Shown piece by piece: positions 37,986 through 48,289 of a stretch of 64,000 nucleotides of DNA. This DNA is from Riptortus pedestris. Its lineage: Eukaryota > Arthropoda > Insecta > Hemiptera > Alydidae. Each line of letters opens with the position of its first letter. The first letter of the stretch is position 1. A program made the translations under genes and the position numbers. Below the pieces are notes generated by a model. That model saw nothing but the letters and a program-made list of their open reading frames with translations. It had not been told where the DNA came from and ran no database searches. The stretch is taken from contig CM032230.1 in NCBI GenBank assembly GCA_019009955.1, positions 125,554,001 through 125,618,000 of the forward strand, written 5' to 3'.

Positions 37986-38045
37986 TTAATGCACCACCAG
38001 TTATTTGTTAGCACTGCAATAAACAAATAACTGGTGGTGCGTTAA
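37986..38045. repeat. TTAA-flanked perfect hairpin
   Basis: GCACCACCAGTTATTTGTT (37991-38009) pairs perfectly over 19 bp with 38022-38040, leaving a 12-nt loop. TTAA lies just outside both arms (37986-37989 and 38042-38045). It could be a collapsed TTAA-targeting transposon or a transcribed hairpin. Confidence 0.85.
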
Positions 38046-38386
38046 TTATTATTTTCTTTCTGAGCTTTACGTAAACACTCTCTCGTCGTTTTGTCCGTGT
38101 ACAATTTCATAACATTAACCTGTATTAAAAACACTAAGTAATAACTTAGTATGGAAAACAGCGCTAATCGCTAGTATATAGCTAAAAGCTTTCAGGTGCT
38201 AACGCCTTATAATAAGTTTATTTTTTAAGCCGGAAAAAAGCGATGATGAAAGACTAATCTACTGAGTGCTGCTCCTGTACTTAAAAAGTTCCCTGCTTGC
38301 TTTTTAAATATAATCACATTATAAGTGATAAAATATGTGGACTTGTAAAATAGAAGTAGTAGTAATTATTAGACGTTACAATGTTC

Positions 38387-38875
38387 TTATTTTCTTGTAG
38401 ACTTAATGATAAATCGTTGTCTAGGGTATTTGACGAAAATCGTAATTAATATGACGTAATTAATAAGAATTGTGATGCTCATGGTCCCCATTAAGGGTTG
38501 AAGCTCAATGGGCCATTGTAGGGTTTGTTGAACCATGTTCTTTGTTTGGGAAATAATGGGACACGATTTTGTTTTCCTATACTGTACAATCGCTAGTCTA
38601 CTGCATAGAAATTTCCTGTAAAACCAAAAATAAAACAAAACAGAGAACCTATTATTCCGTAAGCTAAATGGAGTTTTATACAATGAAAGACTTTCATGTA
38701 GCCTTCCGCAAAGTTCAAAGATGCTCTTGGGCTTGATACACCAAAAGAAGCTCAGAAGTCCAATTGAGGGGACAACCATAGTGTATAACAAAAAGGGAAA
38801 GGTGTTTCTCCAATTTTGTCCATCCAGGAGTGACCGGAAGACATCCAGCAACTCCGGAAAGTGTGAAAATGGTCA
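38387..38875 (-). CDS. Unidentified multi-pass membrane-like ORF
   Basis: The frame is open from about 38872 (after an upstream TGA) to TAA at 38387, about 160 residues, long for this AT-rich background. There is no ATG near the start; the first Met is about residue 25 of the 154 counted from 38851, so this could be an internal or last exon. Three hydrophobic segments are visible: around FPFLLYTMVVPSIGLLSFFW, FSVLFYFWFYRKFL and ITILINYVILITIFV near the C-terminus. The last has the look of the final helix of insect-type gustatory receptors (GT-x-x-T/I-x-x-YVIL-I), but the family's TYxxxxxQF signature is not present. No confident family call is possible. The alternatives are a decayed chemoreceptor exon or a chance frame. 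Confidence 0.35.
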
Positions 38876-39050
38876 GTAAGCAACAGCTCAACCAACAAAA
38901 TTGTATTTGCAGAAAATGTCAAAACCTATAATATTAAACTATTTTTTTATGATATTAATAGTTGTAATTATTATTATGGGAATTAAAACAATGGATTTTA
39001 GAAGCACTTGGTTTAATAAATAATATTATATGTTTATTATTGTAAAATAT

Positions 39051-39747
39051 AAAAAAGTCCGTCACTTAAGGTTGCTTAAACTAAGCAGATTTTTCCACCA
39101 GAAATCTGCCTAATAACAACTGAAGTGAGTATAAAACCTCAAAAACCTAAAACTTAATTTAGGGCGTAATAACCCAGTAGTTTCTAGCCCCAAAAACAGT
39201 TTAACCTAACCTCTATAACCTATTCACGAGGGACTAATAGTTAGTAGAAACGGCCAGCCAGAGCTCTCGGCGGAAAGTCCGAACATATGCCTAATGTTGA
39301 CCCACACGCAGAATACAAATGCAAATATCATCGGTTAATATTCAAGATACAGAAAAGATGTATAGAACAGTATTTTTTAGTAAATTTAATTTGGCAATAA
39401 GTTTTTTTTCTATACACATTTTTCGATCCGACGCATAATAACGGAGATATATTTTGAATTTTCAAAAAACCCCCCTCTAAACCCCCCCCCTCCAATTTCA
39501 GCCATTAGACGAACTTGATCTCCTTTTTATACATAAACGATTAAATTCCCGAGTTTTGGTAAAAACAAACAAAAATTGCGACTGCTAGAGCGTTTAACAT
39601 ACAAATATATATAAAGTTATACTTTTGAACGACCGATCCATTTTCGTGCATCGCCTGGTAGGTCGATGACATTGAGAAATTTTTCGGGCAACTCGCATCC
39701 TGAGTACGACCTCTCTAGCTAATTCCCTTAAGGGAAATCTGCTAAAA
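39051..39747 (+). mobile_element. HINE-like element, A-type, many small indels
   Basis: All A-type landmarks are present in order (GGCGTAATAACCCAGTAG, GAGCTCTCGGCGGAAAGTCC, GATTTCAGCC-like tract, AATATATATAAAG slot, CCCTTAAGGGAAATCTGC). The hairpin is destroyed (CACTTAAGGTTGCTTAAAC) and single-base indels occur throughout. The density of indels compared with the copy at 40.9 kb is unusual. Confidence 0.88.
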
Positions 39748-40009
39748 GACTAAGATTTTCATTTTTTATAATTTTTTAATAAGAATATTATAAATAATTT
39801 TACCAAATCAAGAATTTTATCATATACTTAAGTTTCTGGTTTAGTTATAATAAATATGATATTTCTTTTTAAAAAATTTCTTTCAACCCCTTTTAAGCCA
39901 TGGGTCATTATGACCAGACGTCACCAGTTAAGTTTTTCAACATGAACGTCACAAGTATAGGGTTAAAAATGTCTGTTACGCTGGTGAACCGACTGGACGA
40001 AAAATCTTA

Positions 40010-40231
40010 ATTAATGACGTTACCCAAATAACATATTTGCATGTGCCTCACAAAATGATAGTCCAATGAAAACCATATTTGGTATTTATTCTTGGAATGA
40101 AGTTGTTCGTGATGGAACGGACCCCATTTCCGTCTCCTCCTGCGTAGGATCGGTGGACATTTGAGAAAAGTTTTCAAATGTCACATAGCACAATTTCAAT
40201 AGCTAATATCCCTTAAGGGAATCTATCTAAA
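40010..40231 (+). mobile_element. HINE-like fragment, C-type plus right end
   Basis: A C-arm piece (CATATTTGCATGTGCCTCAC, AAACCATATTTGGTATTTA) is joined directly to a right half (CCTGCGTAGGATCGGTGGAC) and the decayed palindrome CCCTTAAGGGAATC. The whole middle and the microsatellite are deleted. Confidence 0.75.
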
Positions 40232-40877
40232 TGTCCCATATGGGGCTTAAAAATAATGTTTAAAAAATGGGACAGGACAAATGGTTTTTTCCAGAATTAT
40301 CGTTACACATAATCAATACCTGTATCATAAAATAACTAATATAGATCAGCACTATTATATAAGTTGAACCCCAATTGCAATAGTAATAAACCTGTAAGTA
40401 ATTGTAAATGAAAGAATAATAAATAATTTTGCTCTTGAAATAAACATAATTAATAGAAAGTTAATATTAATTTCAGATTCTTGAAGTCGGTTCTCCCCTT
40501 TACAGGTAAGTCAGAGAACGTATAATTTGGAGTTGATTTAAGTTTTATTTTGCTTATACAATTACACAAAACTGGATGAAATATTAACAACAGGGAAAAA
40601 AATATGTTATAAATGTGCTTGGATAATTTTTAGTTGAAAAATCGACTTTCATTGCTAGTTGAGTGGAAAGCTGAGTCGTTGATCTCTCTTTATGCTTACC
40701 CGCCAAGGAAAACAAACCCGTAAATGTTGTTTGAAAGGATCAACCAATATCCATTAAACATTGGATACTTTTAAACATGCACATTTTAAGAAAAGGAGAG
40801 CATAACAAACTTTAACGCGCCACGTAAATGAATGTTTTCAATCAATGATTAGTTTAGTTACATCATGAATACTATTT
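40232..40877. other. AT-rich intergenic sequence
   Basis: Nothing recognised. Confidence 0.4.
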
Positions 40878-41437
40878 AAAAGTCCGTCACGCAGGGGCTG
40901 CGTAAACTAATCAGATTTCCCACGTGAAGTTTTTACAATAGAGAAATCTGCCTAATAACAACTGTAGTAGTAAGAAACCTCTAAACCTAAAACATTATTT
41001 AGGGGGTAATAACCCAGTAGTTTCTAGCCCCAAAAAACAGTTTAACCTAACCTCTAAAACCTATTCACGAGGGACGAATAGTTACAGAAACGGCCGCCAG
41101 AGCTCTCGGCGGAAAGTCCGAACATAGCCTACTGGTTGACCACACGCAGAATACAAATGCAAATATCTCGGTTAATTTTCAAGATAGAGAATAAATGTAT
41201 ATAACAATATTTATAGTAAATTTAATTTGCAATAAGATTGTATTTTGTACAATTATTCGATCCGACGTATAATAACGGAGATATTTCGAATTTTCCAAAA
41301 TCCTCCATTCTAACCCCCCCCCTCCCACTGGTCCGATTTCAGCCGTTAACGAACTGATCTTTCTTTTTACATAAAACGACTCAATCTCTAGTTTGGTAAA
41401 GATCAAACAAACAGTGCGACCGCGAGAGCTGTAACAG

Positions 41438-41495
<58 letters not shown>

Positions 41496-41623
41496 TTTCA
41501 ACGGACCTCATTTTCGTCATCACCTGAGTAGGATCGATGGACATTTGAAGAAAAATTTCGAAAATTCCGTCAATGAGTACAACCTCAATAGCTGATTTCC
41601 CTTGAGGGAAATCTGCTAAAAAA
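40878..41623 (+). mobile_element. HINE-like element, A-type, reference full-length copy
   Basis: Order of parts: GTCCGTC; hairpin ACGCAG-GGG-CTGCGT; sub-terminal ATCAGATTTCCC; AATAGAGAAATCTGCC; A arm (GGTAATAACCCAGTAG, CGGCCGCCAGAGCTCTCGGC); AATGCAAATATCTCGG; C-rich tract (41316-41333); GCGACCGCGAGAGCTGTAAC; (TA)n at 41442-41491; CAACGGACCTCATTTTCGTC; GATCGATGGACATTTGAAG; palindrome with one mismatch (CCCTTGAGGG); ATCTGCTAAAA. There is no coding capacity, so mobilisation would need proteins from elsewhere. The Helentron/HINE label is inferred from structure. Confidence 0.93.
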
Positions 41624-41904
41624 GTATAGTCTTCAACAGCTTTTATTTAATTAATATTTTGATTTTCTGTTATAAATAAGAAATTCATAATTAATAACAG
41701 TAGTCTAGATTATAACCTTATTGATGAGAGTTTAGTCGAATAGAAAGTTTCATTTTTATATAAATGTTAGTGCTTTATAAAAACAAAAATATAAATATAC
41801 GTCATAAAAACTAGTCAAGAAATAATAAGAGATAGTATGAATTAGAATGTGTTCAAAACTAACTAAATTTAAAATTTGTAATTTTAGAGAAAAGTAACCC
41901 TTTT

Positions 41905-42347
41905 TGAGTGTTTCTCACGTGTGCCATGTATTTGCATTTATCTCAAAAATTAAAAGTTCTCTGCAAACAATATTTGGTATTTATGCTTAAAATAATGTTC
42001 TTCATAACAGCTTATTGTTGATATGACATGAGTAGGAGTGGGGGTTTACCGAATGCTGAAAATTATAAAATGCAAATATCTCGGTTAATATTAAAGATAA
42101 TGAAAATACGTACATTACAATATTTATAGAACATTACATTTGGATTAAGATTAGTTATTTACAATTATTCGATCCGACGCATAATAGCGGAGATTTGAGT
42201 TTTCGAAATTCCTCCGCTCTAACCCCCACTCCCTCCCAATTTTTGGATTTCAGCTCCTAACGATCTTGATTTTTCTTTTTACCTACAACAATTAAATATC
42301 CAGTTTGATAAAGATTAAACAATAATAAATGTATGTATGTATATATG

Positions 42348-42400
<53 letters not shown>

Positions 42401-42498
42401 GTAATTTCCTAATTATAATTGATTGACAATTGGAGAACATTTTCGAAAATCGCGTCACAACCTCATAGCAGATTTCCTACGAGGGAAATGTGCTAAAA
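41905..42498 (+). mobile_element. HINE-like element, C-type, downstream of an A-type copy
   Basis: Begins within the C arm (CTCACGTGTGCCATGTATTT). GACATGAGTAGGAG and GGGGGTTTACCGAATG follow, then a C-rich tract, (TA)n at 42350-42397 after a TGTATGTATG stretch, a deleted region, and right end CAGATTTCCTACGAGGGAAA. The left hairpin is missing. Confidence 0.85.
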
Positions 42499-42769
42499 CA
42501 TAAACAATCAATCTGAACCTCCGGTATTAATAAAGCTGCTCCCTATTAGTGAGTGTATAGGTGATGAGGAGTATTGCCTCCATTGACTAGAACCTAATAA
42601 TGAGCTGGTTCTGAAGGATATTGAGATAGTTGCTTTGACCTGTAGCTTGCTTGACTAGTCAATTGCTACAGGTCAGAAGCTGTTCCTCCTAAGTAGAATA
42701 GGGAATTGACTCCCCACTCCCCCTCCTCCTCACTTTCTATCTCTCCCCCACCCACTCTCTATCCCCCCA

Positions 42770-42774
<5 letters not shown>

Positions 42775-42828
<54 letters not shown>

Positions 42829-42832
42829 ACAC

Positions 42833-42878
<46 letters not shown>

Positions 42879-42907
42879 TCCCCCTCTCTCTCGCTCTCTC
42901 TCTCACT

Positions 42908-42938
<31 letters not shown>

Positions 42939-42962
42939 ACTCTCTCTCTCTCTCTCTCTCTC
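42775..42962. repeat. (TC)n microsatellite array, about 190 bp
   Basis: Nearly pure CT with scattered CACTCTC and CGCTCTC variants. It ends 8 bp before the solo LTR. The 93- and 80-codon frames over it are simple-sequence artefacts. Confidence 0.97.
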
Positions 42963-42970
42963 AACAATAT

Positions 42971-43553
42971 TGTTACGTTTTTATTAGAAAACCAGTAATA
43001 AACGTAGTTAATAAGAGTTCTTTTGGATTGCAAAATTAAACACTCACAAGTTTCACAGTTTTTATCACTGCACAATTTATTAACAATGCACAGTACACTT
43101 GGTTAATTATTCTTGATTACTACTCACAGAATGCACTGAAAGCGTCACTGTTCTTCAGATTACACAGCCCAATAATTCACTCACGGTCACTGCACTTCAC
43201 AAAAAAAGACGTCAAAGACGTCACTGCACTGTCCTTTACATTGCGGCACTGCACTGTCTTAAACACGGCACTAAACTGTTACAGTCACGGCACAACACTG
43301 TTCTTCACATAAAAACACTTTAAGTCGCACTGTAGCACTGAACGAATGAGCACTTGAGATCAAACTAAAACTGACTAGGGTCGGCCAGGGTGTCTTATAA
43401 AGATTGGCAGCAAAACATCAAAAGGACGGCCCAGCCCCTTCCAGAACAGGGCTCGAACGAACTCGATCCTCTGTCGGCTTCTTTGATCTACCTCGCACCT
43501 CCCAAATACGCGACTCTCTCTGCTAATCCTTCATGTATTTAATTTTCCCAACA
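42971..43553 (-). mobile_element. Solo LTR of an LTR retrotransposon, 583 bp
   Basis: On the minus strand it begins TGTTGGG (43553) and ends CGTAACA (42971), so it has the canonical TG...CA with a TGTT/AACA inverted repeat. ATAT flanks both sides (42967-42970, 43554-43557) as a 4-bp target duplication. A TATA box, a TCAGT initiator and an AATAAA signal are in the expected order. Degenerate CACTG-rich sub-repeats fill 43130-43340. No internal retroviral-type genes adjoin, so this is a recombined solo LTR. The family (Gypsy or BEL/Pao) cannot be decided. Confidence 0.82.
43370..43399 (-). promoter_or_regulatory. LTR core promoter: TATA box and TCAGT initiator
   Basis: On the minus strand TATAAG (43399-43394) is followed about 25 bp later by TCAGT (43374-43370), matching TATA-initiator spacing. 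TCAGT is the arthropod initiator consensus. A polyadenylation signal AATAAA lies at 43082-43077. Confidence 0.6.
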
Positions 43554-43593
43554 ATATTAATGTTAACAGAGATGAGCATATTGCTTAGAGCGT

Positions 43594-44517
43594 AAAATCC
43601 GTCACGCTGCGTAAACTACAAGACTCTCCATGCACTGACCATGATATCTTCTCCCCATATATTTTTTATATCTAAGTATAAATTCGATGTGTAGTGGATG
43701 TTTACAGATAGCTTTTTAGCTTTTACAAGGAACTGTAAAAGCTCCCTTAATATTTAAGCAAAGTGAGCCACGAAAAAAATTGATGAACAACAATTGTTGA
43801 GGATCAATGGTTAAACATGATTGGTTTTATAACATTTCTTTATACGACTCATAATAATGGAGATATGAATTTTTGGATTCCCCTCCCCGCTGTCTGTCCA
43901 TTGTCCCGATTCACGATGAACTAAATTATTGGGCACGTAAGCTTAACAACACTCGGTATGTAAATTAGCATTAATTCTTTCGATGATTATAATACTAAAA
44001 AGTCATCACATAACATAAGTTGTTTATCTCTTTTAATTAGTTTTATTTTTGTTTTATATTATTTTTTTTTTGCAAATAAGGTATGAATAGTAACTTGCTT
44101 AGAAATATTGATATGCTCAACAATACATTCCAATCTGAAAAGTTAATTAAACGTTATTTTTTAACGCCAGTAACAAATACTTTATTTAACGAAAACGTCC
44201 CATTATATTTGAATGTATTAGAGGCACTGAAAGTAAAAATAATATGAATATTTAACATCAAAACTTATGAAAGAGTTAAAATTCAAAATATAGACAAGAG
44301 GAATAAAAATTACACTTGCAATAAGATTAGCTCTGGTCAGTTGTTGAATCCCTCGTATATTAATGAAGTTATTTTGAATTTTCGAAACTCCCCCTAACCC
44401 CGACCTCCCCACTAGTCCGATTTCAGTGGTTAACTAACTTGATCTTAAGTTTAACATAAAACATTCCAAATAGCGAATTTGGTAACGATGGTACAAAGAT
44501 TGAGACCGCCAGAGCGT

Positions 44518-44560
<43 letters not shown>

Positions 44561-44563
44561 CCA
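43594..44563 (+). mobile_element. HINE-like fragments, eroded, with (CA)n in the slot
   Basis: A left end with a collapsed hairpin (ATCCGTCACGCTGCGTAAAC) at 43594 is followed by weak C-arm and C-rich-tract similarity up to about 43990. A second piece, 44225-44563, holds TTGCAATAAGATTAG, the C-rich tract and CCGCCAGAGCGTTAACACAC running into (CA)n(TA)n at 44521-44563. No right end follows. Confidence 0.7.
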
Positions 44564-44652
44564 CCTCTATCTCCAAAAGCGGTTAAAAATTCAATCAACG
44601 AGTTTTGCTAATCCTATAACCAATTCATTTGTTTAGTGTTTTTTTTTTTTTT

Positions 44653-44855
44653 GGGGGGCTCAGTTGGAAATGTGTATTAAAGCGTTGGTTATAATCTCAC
44701 TTGGTAAACCTATAGTTCTTAGTTCGAGTCTCAACTGGGCAATAGGAATTTATTAAGTGGCGATAACATTAAATAAAACCCTTAGTCCCATCCTGGGTAG
44801 AAAAGATAGGTAACGTAAAGATAACCCATTCCAATTAGCCCTAGTATCTCAAATT
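44653..44855 (+). mobile_element. tRNA-headed SINE, copy 3, diverged
   Basis: GGGGGGCTCAGTTGGAAATG, TATTAAAGCGTTGG, a good B box (TAGTTCTTAGTTCGAGTCTC), GGGCAATAGGAATTTATTAA and GATAACCCATTCCAATTAGC. The most diverged of the four copies, and preceded by a T-run. Confidence 0.8.
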
Positions 44856-45621
44856 AATTCATTATTCTATTAGACTTTTTTTTTGACCCACTTATTTGGC
44901 ACAATTCGTATTTTGCCACAGCTTTTTCCCCCTCTACCTGCATTGTAATTCTCTTCCACCGGCCTCAATATCAACGTAGTTTTTTTTTGGTCATTTTCTA
45001 TCGATTTTAATCCCCACCTGCACTTTCAGTCCGTCCCATTTGGAAAATGACTACACGGTTTTATAATTATACGTGGAACAGCTGGGCGAGGTCTGTACAG
45101 AATCAAATGGAATGACTAGCAGAGTGCATTTCTGTAATGGGACAATGCGGTATTGCCCGAGGCTGTAGAGAGTTGGCAACATGAAGCAATTAATACTTAC
45201 AATCGATTTGTTTTATCATTTAATAGTAATCGATCTGTCGAATCTAGATTGCATTCATTAGCCGACCCAGGTGGGCGGTATCTTTCCAAATAGTCTGCCG
45301 TTGATTCAGGTTTTAGAAAGCTTCTGTCTCTCTCTCTCTCTTTCATATCTCTCTCTTATCGTCTGTTGCAACCACAGCAATGGGTCCCTAAATACCTCGT
45401 CTAATGACTTTCAAATCCCTTCAATTAGAATGCCATGATTTAGTGACTCACTCTGTGTGTGGTCTTTTTTTTGAGCGAGAGCCATAACATGACGTGAGGT
45501 TATAACACGAGGTATACTAATTAATTTGGCTACTCATCAAACCGGATTTCTTCGGAGTTTCAAAGGGAATATTAAAATAGATCTTAATAAAGCCATTTTT
45601 GATTTATTTTTAACGAATTTA
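44856..45621. other. Intergenic sequence
   Basis: GC content rises slightly at 45000-45400 and a short CT-rich stretch lies at 45328-45350. No gene was recognised. Confidence 0.4.
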
Positions 45622-46542
45622 GAAGCAATGGCTTTAAGGGTACTCAAGACACGATTTTCCAAAAATTTCCAGATATTTCCATTGATGTGACCCAGGAGTT
45701 GCCGAAAATGAGATCCGTTCAAAATTATAAATATATATTTGTCTATTAACGGTCTATATCAAGTCTATTACAGGGTAATTTTGGGTTCATCAAAACCAAA
45801 CTCGGTTTTATTAAGCGTTTTATGTAAAAAGAAAGATTTAATTCGTTAGCAGCTGAAATCAGGACCAGTGGGTAGGGGGTGTTTTATTTAATTTAATTGC
45901 CTGTAAATGTTATTATATGCATATTTTCTGTATCAGGAATCCTTACCGAGATATTTTGATTTTTTTAATTTTCTGCCTTGAGAAAACCTCCACTCTTATT
46001 CATGTCATATTTGCAATAAACTATTATAGCATAAACTACTTTATTCTAAGCTTAAATATCAAATATTGTTTTAAAGAAGCCTTTATTGGTTAGCGATGGC
46101 GTTATCAATTTAGATTTGATGTTCTTGTTTGGACGATGTTTCCTTGATGTATAAAATACTCGACATTTAACCGGTTTAGTCAAACACTAAATATCATATT
46201 TGTTATTGGCTGAAGTCAGACATGGAATAGTGGGGTTTAGAGGGAGGGGTATTTAAAAAATCAAAATACTGTCGTTATTATGAGTCGGATCGTAAAATGT
46301 TATATGGCTAATGTTAAAATATTGATGCTCTGCAATTGTTGTGGTATTCATTTTTTTCGTAACACAAGTATTCAGCTAGTTTTCGTCCTTCTGGAACCCC
46401 CACTCCCTTCTCCACCGCTACCTTCTACTCATCTGTTTTTTACGTAGAAATAGGGAATACATTGTGAAAGAGATCAAAAGTGTTTTTTACCCGTACGTGG
46501 GAAATCGGCTTAATTTACGTAGCCCCTGAGTGACGGAGTGTT
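45622..46542 (-). mobile_element. HINE-like element, C-type, eroded full span
   Basis: Right part from 45622 (lost palindrome, then ACTCAAGACACGATTTTCC), slot reduced to AAATATATATTTG, AAGCGTTTTATGTAAAAAG, one C-rich tract near 45875, the C arm (CCTCCACTCTTATTCATG), a second C-rich tract near 46240, and left end (CTTAATTTACGTAGCCCCTG, AGTGACGG). The two C-rich tracts suggest a two-unit mosaic like 8.9-9.7 kb. Confidence 0.8.
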
Positions 46543-46792
46543 TATGAATTATCCGACGGGTGTTACACAAAAATTACTTGATTAAGAGAAGATGTCCAAA
46601 GAGGAAAATCCCAGAGAGACACATATTTTCAAGCAAATATAGCACACTAAAACATTGAACTATAGATTTCAACTATAGAATTGGTTTTCTTCTCCTATCA
46701 TAATCTACTGGAGAAAACGTAACTGTACTTTTCTTTTAGGAAGACCGTAGATATTTATTATTATATAATAAGGCAGCTTTTCCTAATATTTT

Positions 46793-47026
46793 AGGGGCTC
46801 ATGTTAGCCATGTGAGTCAGCAAAGCGTTGGCTTTAATCTCACATGGTAAACCTTGAGTGGTGAGTTCGTTTCCCGCCTGGGCAATAGGAATTTATTTAG
46901 GGACGGAATTCATTAAATAAAATCCTTAGTCCCACCCTGGCTAGAAAAGGGTGGTAACCTATAGATAACCTGTCCCAATCAGCCTTAGTTGCAAAACGTG
47001 GACGTTAATATAAATAAATACCTAAT
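46793..47026 (+). mobile_element. tRNA-headed SINE, copy 4, best preserved
   Basis: GGGGCTCATGTTAGCCATGT, GAGTCAGCAAAGCGTTGGC, CACATGGTAAACC, GTGAGTTCGTTTCCCGCC (B box), GGGCAATAGGAATTTATTTA, CATTAAATAAAATCC, CCTGGCTAGAAAAGGGTGG, GATAACCTGTCCCAATCAGC and a tail of ATAAATAAATA. Confidence 0.88.
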
Positions 47027-48110
47027 ATTTTATTTTTACTAATAAATAATTAAATGTCTGTAGGTCAGTATTTGAGTTATTCCTATGGAATTTAAAGAAT
47101 AAATAATGATAATAATGAAAGAATGCCAGAGTTATTGCCAATCATTTTAATTTGGAAGCATACATTACTTAACTAGAGTTACGTCCTGGGGAAGTATGAG
47201 ATAAGTAGATTGCTAAAATAATAATTAGACGCCATGACATTTTATCCTCTAGTAAAGGTCTTGCAAGAACGAATTTCCCGTTTCATCATCAGCGCCCAAA
47301 ATCTTTATTGCTTCTAACTTGTTTGGCATTAGACCTCAATTACCAAACAAAAAAGATAAAATTACTTTTTTTCTTCTTTTTTTTTGGGTGACAATATGCA
47401 TTTTAATTTTTTTTTTACATTTACAACCAAGTTTGCTATTTCATTATTGAAATAACTACATAATTACCATAGAAGAATTCAATTATAAATGTTAACATGT
47501 ATCCCTAATTTCGCACTACCAGTGATTTTAATTAATAGAATTGGTTTAATAAAAAGGAATCAATAGTTTGTGTACTATATAAAAAAGTGTTTTTTTCATC
47601 AGTGTATTTTAAGAATGCCTACTCTTCCTTCTCTGGCGAAAACAAGTCTTTAAGAGCTATAAAAACTACTATGGAAGGTTTATAAGCTATAAAAGCTAGT
47701 GTGGAGATCGGTGAACAATTATGGTGTGATGTTTACTTCTATTGAAAAGCAATGAAAAATTTAACAGTTAGCCTTTTCATGTAACATAGAGATCAACACA
47801 CATCTCTGTAATGTTGTTGCTATAAAATTTATAGTCTCTCGAAGTTCCAATTTTTCTTTGATTGTTTTCGAACAAATAGTGTAGAGGTGATGGCTATAGC
47901 AGTAAACTTCGAGACATCCGAGTATCAGTAATTTCTTCTTAGCAATAAAAGTTACAGCTGAGTGTTTTTTTGAACTTGTCCTCTTACAGTTCAATAATTT
48001 GAGTACTGTATCATTTCACATTCTTTTCTACATTTTATTAATGATGTATTGCAAGACCTGACATAACGGAAAAATGAGTCCACTCACCTCAAAACTATAT
48101 ATATATATAT

Positions 48111-48141
<31 letters not shown>

Positions 48142-48177
48142 TATATTATATATATATATATAATATATATGCTGATG

Positions 48178-48210
<33 letters not shown>

Positions 48211-48289
48211 ATATATATTATATATATATATATATATGAGTGTGCGATGTTTTCTATATCCAATGAGTGAAATCAGTTATTCTTTTATT
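47027..48289. other. AT-rich intergenic sequence with an irregular TA array
   Basis: 48096-48236 is an interrupted (TA)n array with frequent TATTATA and AATA steps, unlike the pure runs inside HINE-like copies. The 77-codon minus frame at 47761-47994 has no recognised domain. Confidence 0.4.

Noticed and set aside
42706..43075. Long open frames on both strands over the CT array, rich in Ser-Leu or Arg-Glu
   Set aside because: They are translations of a (TC)n microsatellite; the repeat of two bases avoids stops by composition.
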